Source: JBGSMF01 sp964651475
Lineage (GTDB): Bacteria > Chloroflexota > Anaerolineae > Fen-1058
NCBI GenBank assembly: GCA_964651475.1
Contig: CAZYXV010000074.1
Coordinates: 1-7,729 of the forward strand
DNA length: 7,729 nt
Direction: 5' to 3'
Each line of letters begins with the position of its first letter. The stretch's first letter is position 1. Positions 5,926 through 7,729 of this stretch are shown in pieces. The translations under genes were made by a program, and so were the position numbers. The notes under the pieces were generated by a model, which did not search any database, had not been told where the DNA came from, and saw nothing but the letters and a program-made list of their open reading frames with translations.

Positions 5926-7680
5926 ATGAAGACTTTCCCACGCATTGCACTGGCTTGTATCCTGCTCGTGCTTCTCATTCCTCTGGCGCGCGCGCGCGCC
6001 GCCGGCCCGCCCGAGCTGGTGCGGGTAGATAATCAAGTAGCCATAAAAAGCGACGGCGGACTGGGCGTCACGTACCGGCTCGCCTTTCGCGAAACGGAAA
6101 GCCGGGACCGCATCAGCACGCTGGGGCCGCTGGACGCCGGCCACCTGATCCGCAGCGCAGATATTCAGGGCACGGATGGCAAGCGCAGCACGCTATCGCT
6201 TTCCAGCAAGGGCGGCGGATTTTACGCTGTGCCGTTTGGCTTTTCGACGCAGGCCGGGCAAACCTACACCGTGACCATCCGTTACGACGTGCCCGGGCCG
6301 TTGGACACGACCGACATCAAGGGCAATTCGTTTCACGTCGTCAGCTGGTCGCCAGTGCAGTGGAATCTGCCCATCGGCGAAGAGATTGTGCGCTTTATCT
6401 TGCCGGTCGAGTTGCCCGCCGGGATCACCCAACCCGAGCAGATGACCGACGCCGTCGTTGACGAGATCGGGCTGGTGACCGAACAGACGACGATTGACTC
6501 GTTCGACCGCTGGGTGTACTATCCCACACCCGACCAGGCTTCGGGCAAAACGTATCTGTCCATCTATATCTCCAAAAAGAACGCGCCTTCCAATTATCAT
6601 TTTGCCCCGCGCTTTTATGTTCCTTCGCGTTACTTTGCCGAAATTCCCTCTCCCCGCCAGACGCCGGCCGGTGGATTGGCCCCGGCGCAGCCCACCCCTC
6701 CGCCGGATGCCGGGCAAACTCGAACGGTTGGCTTGTTGTCTGTTGTATCGCTGTTTGGATGCGGCGGGCTGCTGGGGGCGCTGGGCCTGTTTGTGTTCTT
6801 TGTCCGCCGCGCCGCGCCCAAAAAAGCGCCCGCGCTGTATCAGGCGCCTGAAATTGAGGTCGAGACGTTTGAAAAAGCGGGCCAGGTACCCGACCTGGAT
6901 GCTATTGAAGCCTCGCTTTACATTGGCAACACAGCCAAAACGCTGACGCTGATACTGGCCGGCCTGGTGAGCAAGGGCGCGGTTGAATTGGTCAACCGCA
7001 AGCCGCTGCAGCTCATGGTCATCAATCCCGCCGCCGCCGCTCAAGATTATGAAAAGGCGTTGGTGGAAGGCATCGCCGACGACGGCACGCTGCCCAAAGA
7101 AACGATTGACCGGGTGATGAGCCTCATCTCGGCGCGGATGCAACCCAAGATGTGGAACGCCGACGTGAGCAAGACGCGCCAGACCTACGTCGAGCGAGCT
7201 GACAGCGCGTGGGATGATTGGGAACGCACGCCGCCTCTCTCGCGGCCCACGCTGGGTGACGTGTGGATGTGGAGCATGCTTTCGCCCCGTTACCAGCCGG
7301 AGAGCGCGGAAAGCGGGACGTGGAAGCCAGTCCCCTCCGGCGGGGGAGGCGCTCCGCCGCTGGTGGCCGCCGCCGATCAGGCCGCCCGCATGTTTGAAGA
7401 TGTGTCGTCTACGGTTGCCACGCGCATGGAGAACCTGGCCGCCTCGACTACCGGTTTCGTGGATAGAATGTTGGGCGTTCCAGCGCCGCAGCCGGCGCAG
7501 GCGCAAGGCTACGACGCCTGCCACAGCGCGTGCCACAGCGCGTGCCACAGCGCGTGCGTCCACGACGCCTGCCACAGCGCGTGCGTGCACAGCAATTGCC
7601 ATTCGGCCTGCCACAGCGCGTGCGACTGTCATTCGGCCTGCCACAGCGCGTGCCACAGCGCGTGCGTCTCGTCGTTCTGA
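5926..7680 (+). CDS. DUF2207-like single-pass membrane protein with a Cys/His-repeat cytosolic tail
   Basis: A 584-residue protein of unknown function. Order: signal peptide 1 to about 25 (hydrophobic run ILLVLLIPL, AxA-type cleavage near ARARAA); extracytoplasmic beta-rich domain about 28-235, with YRLAFRE and TYTVTIRYDVPG resembling the N-terminal part of DUF2207 proteins; Pro-rich linker about 241-264; membrane helix 268-293; then RRAAPKK, which by the positive-inside rule puts the rest in the cytosol. The cytosolic part has a helical, winged-helix-like segment (DLDAIEASLYIG, then LTLILAGLVSKGAVELVN, about 340-365), as in DUF2207. A Trp-rich stretch, a GGGG linker (472-475) and amphipathic helices (about 480-515) follow. 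It ends in a CHSA repeat tail (532-580). Many DUF2207 proteins end in a Gly/Ser-rich tail; this one has Cys and His instead. Cys11 is not in a lipobox. The gene diverges from rarA and appears monocistronic in view. Family assignment is from motif resemblance, so moderate. Confidence 0.9.
   Translation: MKTFPRIALACILLVLLIPLARARAAGPPELVRVDNQVAIKSDGGLGVTYRLAFRETESRDRISTLGPLDAGHLIRSADIQGTDGKRSTLSLSSKGGGFYAVPFGFSTQAGQTYTVTIRYDVPGPLDTTDIKGNSFHVVSWSPVQWNLPIGEEIVRFILPVELPAGITQPEQMTDAVVDEIGLVTEQTTIDSFDRWVYYPTPDQASGKTYLSIYISKKNAPSNYHFAPRFYVPSRYFAEIPSPRQTPAGGLAPAQPTPPPDAGQTRTVGLLSVVSLFGCGGLLGALGLFVFFVRRAAPKKAPALYQAPEIEVETFEKAGQVPDLDAIEASLYIGNTAKTLTLILAGLVSKGAVELVNRKPLQLMVINPAAAAQDYEKALVEGIADDGTLPKETIDRVMSLISARMQPKMWNADVSKTRQTYVERADSAWDDWERTPPLSRPTLGDVWMWSMLSPRYQPESAESGTWKPVPSGGGGAPPLVAAADQAARMFEDVSSTVATRMENLAASTTGFVDRMLGVPAPQPAQAQGYDACHSACHSACHSACVHDACHSACVHSNCHSACHSACDCHSACHSACHSACVSSF
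7519..7665 (+). repeat. 12-bp coding repeat array encoding CHSA tetrapeptides (Cys/His-rich tail)
   Basis: The basic unit TGCCACAGCGCG encodes Cys-His-Ser-Ala. Nine CHSA units are interspersed with CVHDA, CVHSN and CD, then a final Cys, giving 13 Cys and 11 His in 49 residues (532-580) just before VSSF and the stop. Most units use identical codons. Two use the synonymous CATTCGGCC for His-Ser-Ala. Larger blocks are duplicated: 7511-7533 matches 7562-7584, and 7600-7623 matches 7630-7653. This points to growth by slippage or unequal duplication. Reading frame is kept through every irregular unit. Confidence 0.95.
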
Positions 7681-7688
7681 GAACTCAA

Positions 7689-7703
7689 ATCGCCTTCGGC
7701 GAT
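7689..7703 (+). terminator. Weak hairpin after the DUF2207-like gene
   Basis: ATCGCC pairs with GGCGAT across a 3-base loop, 9 bases after the stop codon. The stem is only 6 bp and no T-run follows, so termination is doubtful. The remaining 26 bases to the window end show nothing recognisable. Confidence 0.2.
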
Positions 7704-7729
7704 ATGCCAGAAATCAGAAACTCGTCATT

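Noticed and set aside
5950..5960. Possible lipobox (ALAC) in the signal peptide of the DUF2207-like protein
   Set aside because: The Cys is at residue 11, before the hydrophobic core, and the preceding residues do not fit the lipobox order; AxA sites later fit ordinary cleavage.
6193..7656. Minus-strand open frame (487 codons) opposite the DUF2207-like gene
   Set aside because: Its N-terminus is the reverse reading of the CHSA repeat (ARAVAG-type units). The plus-strand frame has a signal peptide, membrane helix and start context, so the minus frame is a shadow.
7519..7665. CRISPR-like or minisatellite array
   Set aside because: Units are 12 bp without spacers of constant length, and the reading frame is kept with a coherent Cys/His pattern, so it is a coding repeat.

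Overview
The window (7,729 bp, GC-rich) carries three protein genes: two on the minus strand and one diverging from them on the plus strand. It looks like a bacterial chromosome, most likely Chloroflexota (Anaerolineae-like). That guess rests on three things: a very large GAF/PAS hybrid histidine kinase with a characteristic helical tail, a DUF2207-like membrane protein, and several short palindromic elements between and inside genes. It is inference, since no rRNA or marker phylogeny is present. I see no tRNA, rRNA, CRISPR array, transposase or phage gene.

Layout. Positions 1-118 are non-coding and hold two hairpins; the one nearer the gene (87-110) is a plausible terminator for the kinase. 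Positions 119-4252 (minus) encode a 1,377-residue membrane-bound hybrid histidine kinase: dCACHE sensor, HAMP, GAF, PAS, GAF, HisKA, HATPase, receiver and a helical tail. A perfect 13-bp inverted repeat lies in frame inside its ATPase domain (1080-1129). Twenty-nine bases upstream, 4282-5679 (minus) encodes RarA (MgsA/WRNIP1 family), a AAA+ ATPase acting at stalled replication forks. The two genes are probably transcribed together, rarA first.

The 246-bp divergent region 5680-5925 holds an imperfect long inverted repeat built of decamer-like units (5701-5779) and two back-to-back extended -10 promoters whose -35 zones overlap. On the plus strand, 5926-7680 encodes a 584-residue DUF2207-like membrane protein: signal peptide, extracytoplasmic beta-rich domain, one membrane helix and a cytoplasmic domain. 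It ends in a striking Cys/His tail made of CHSA tetrapeptides (13 Cys and 11 His in 49 residues).

How the genes relate. RarA is a housekeeping genome-maintenance protein and the kinase an environmental sensor; their adjacency is the only hint of a link. The most unusual item is the Cys/His tail. It is predicted to be cytosolic and could bind metal, respond to redox or be a modification substrate, but nothing in the window identifies a partner.
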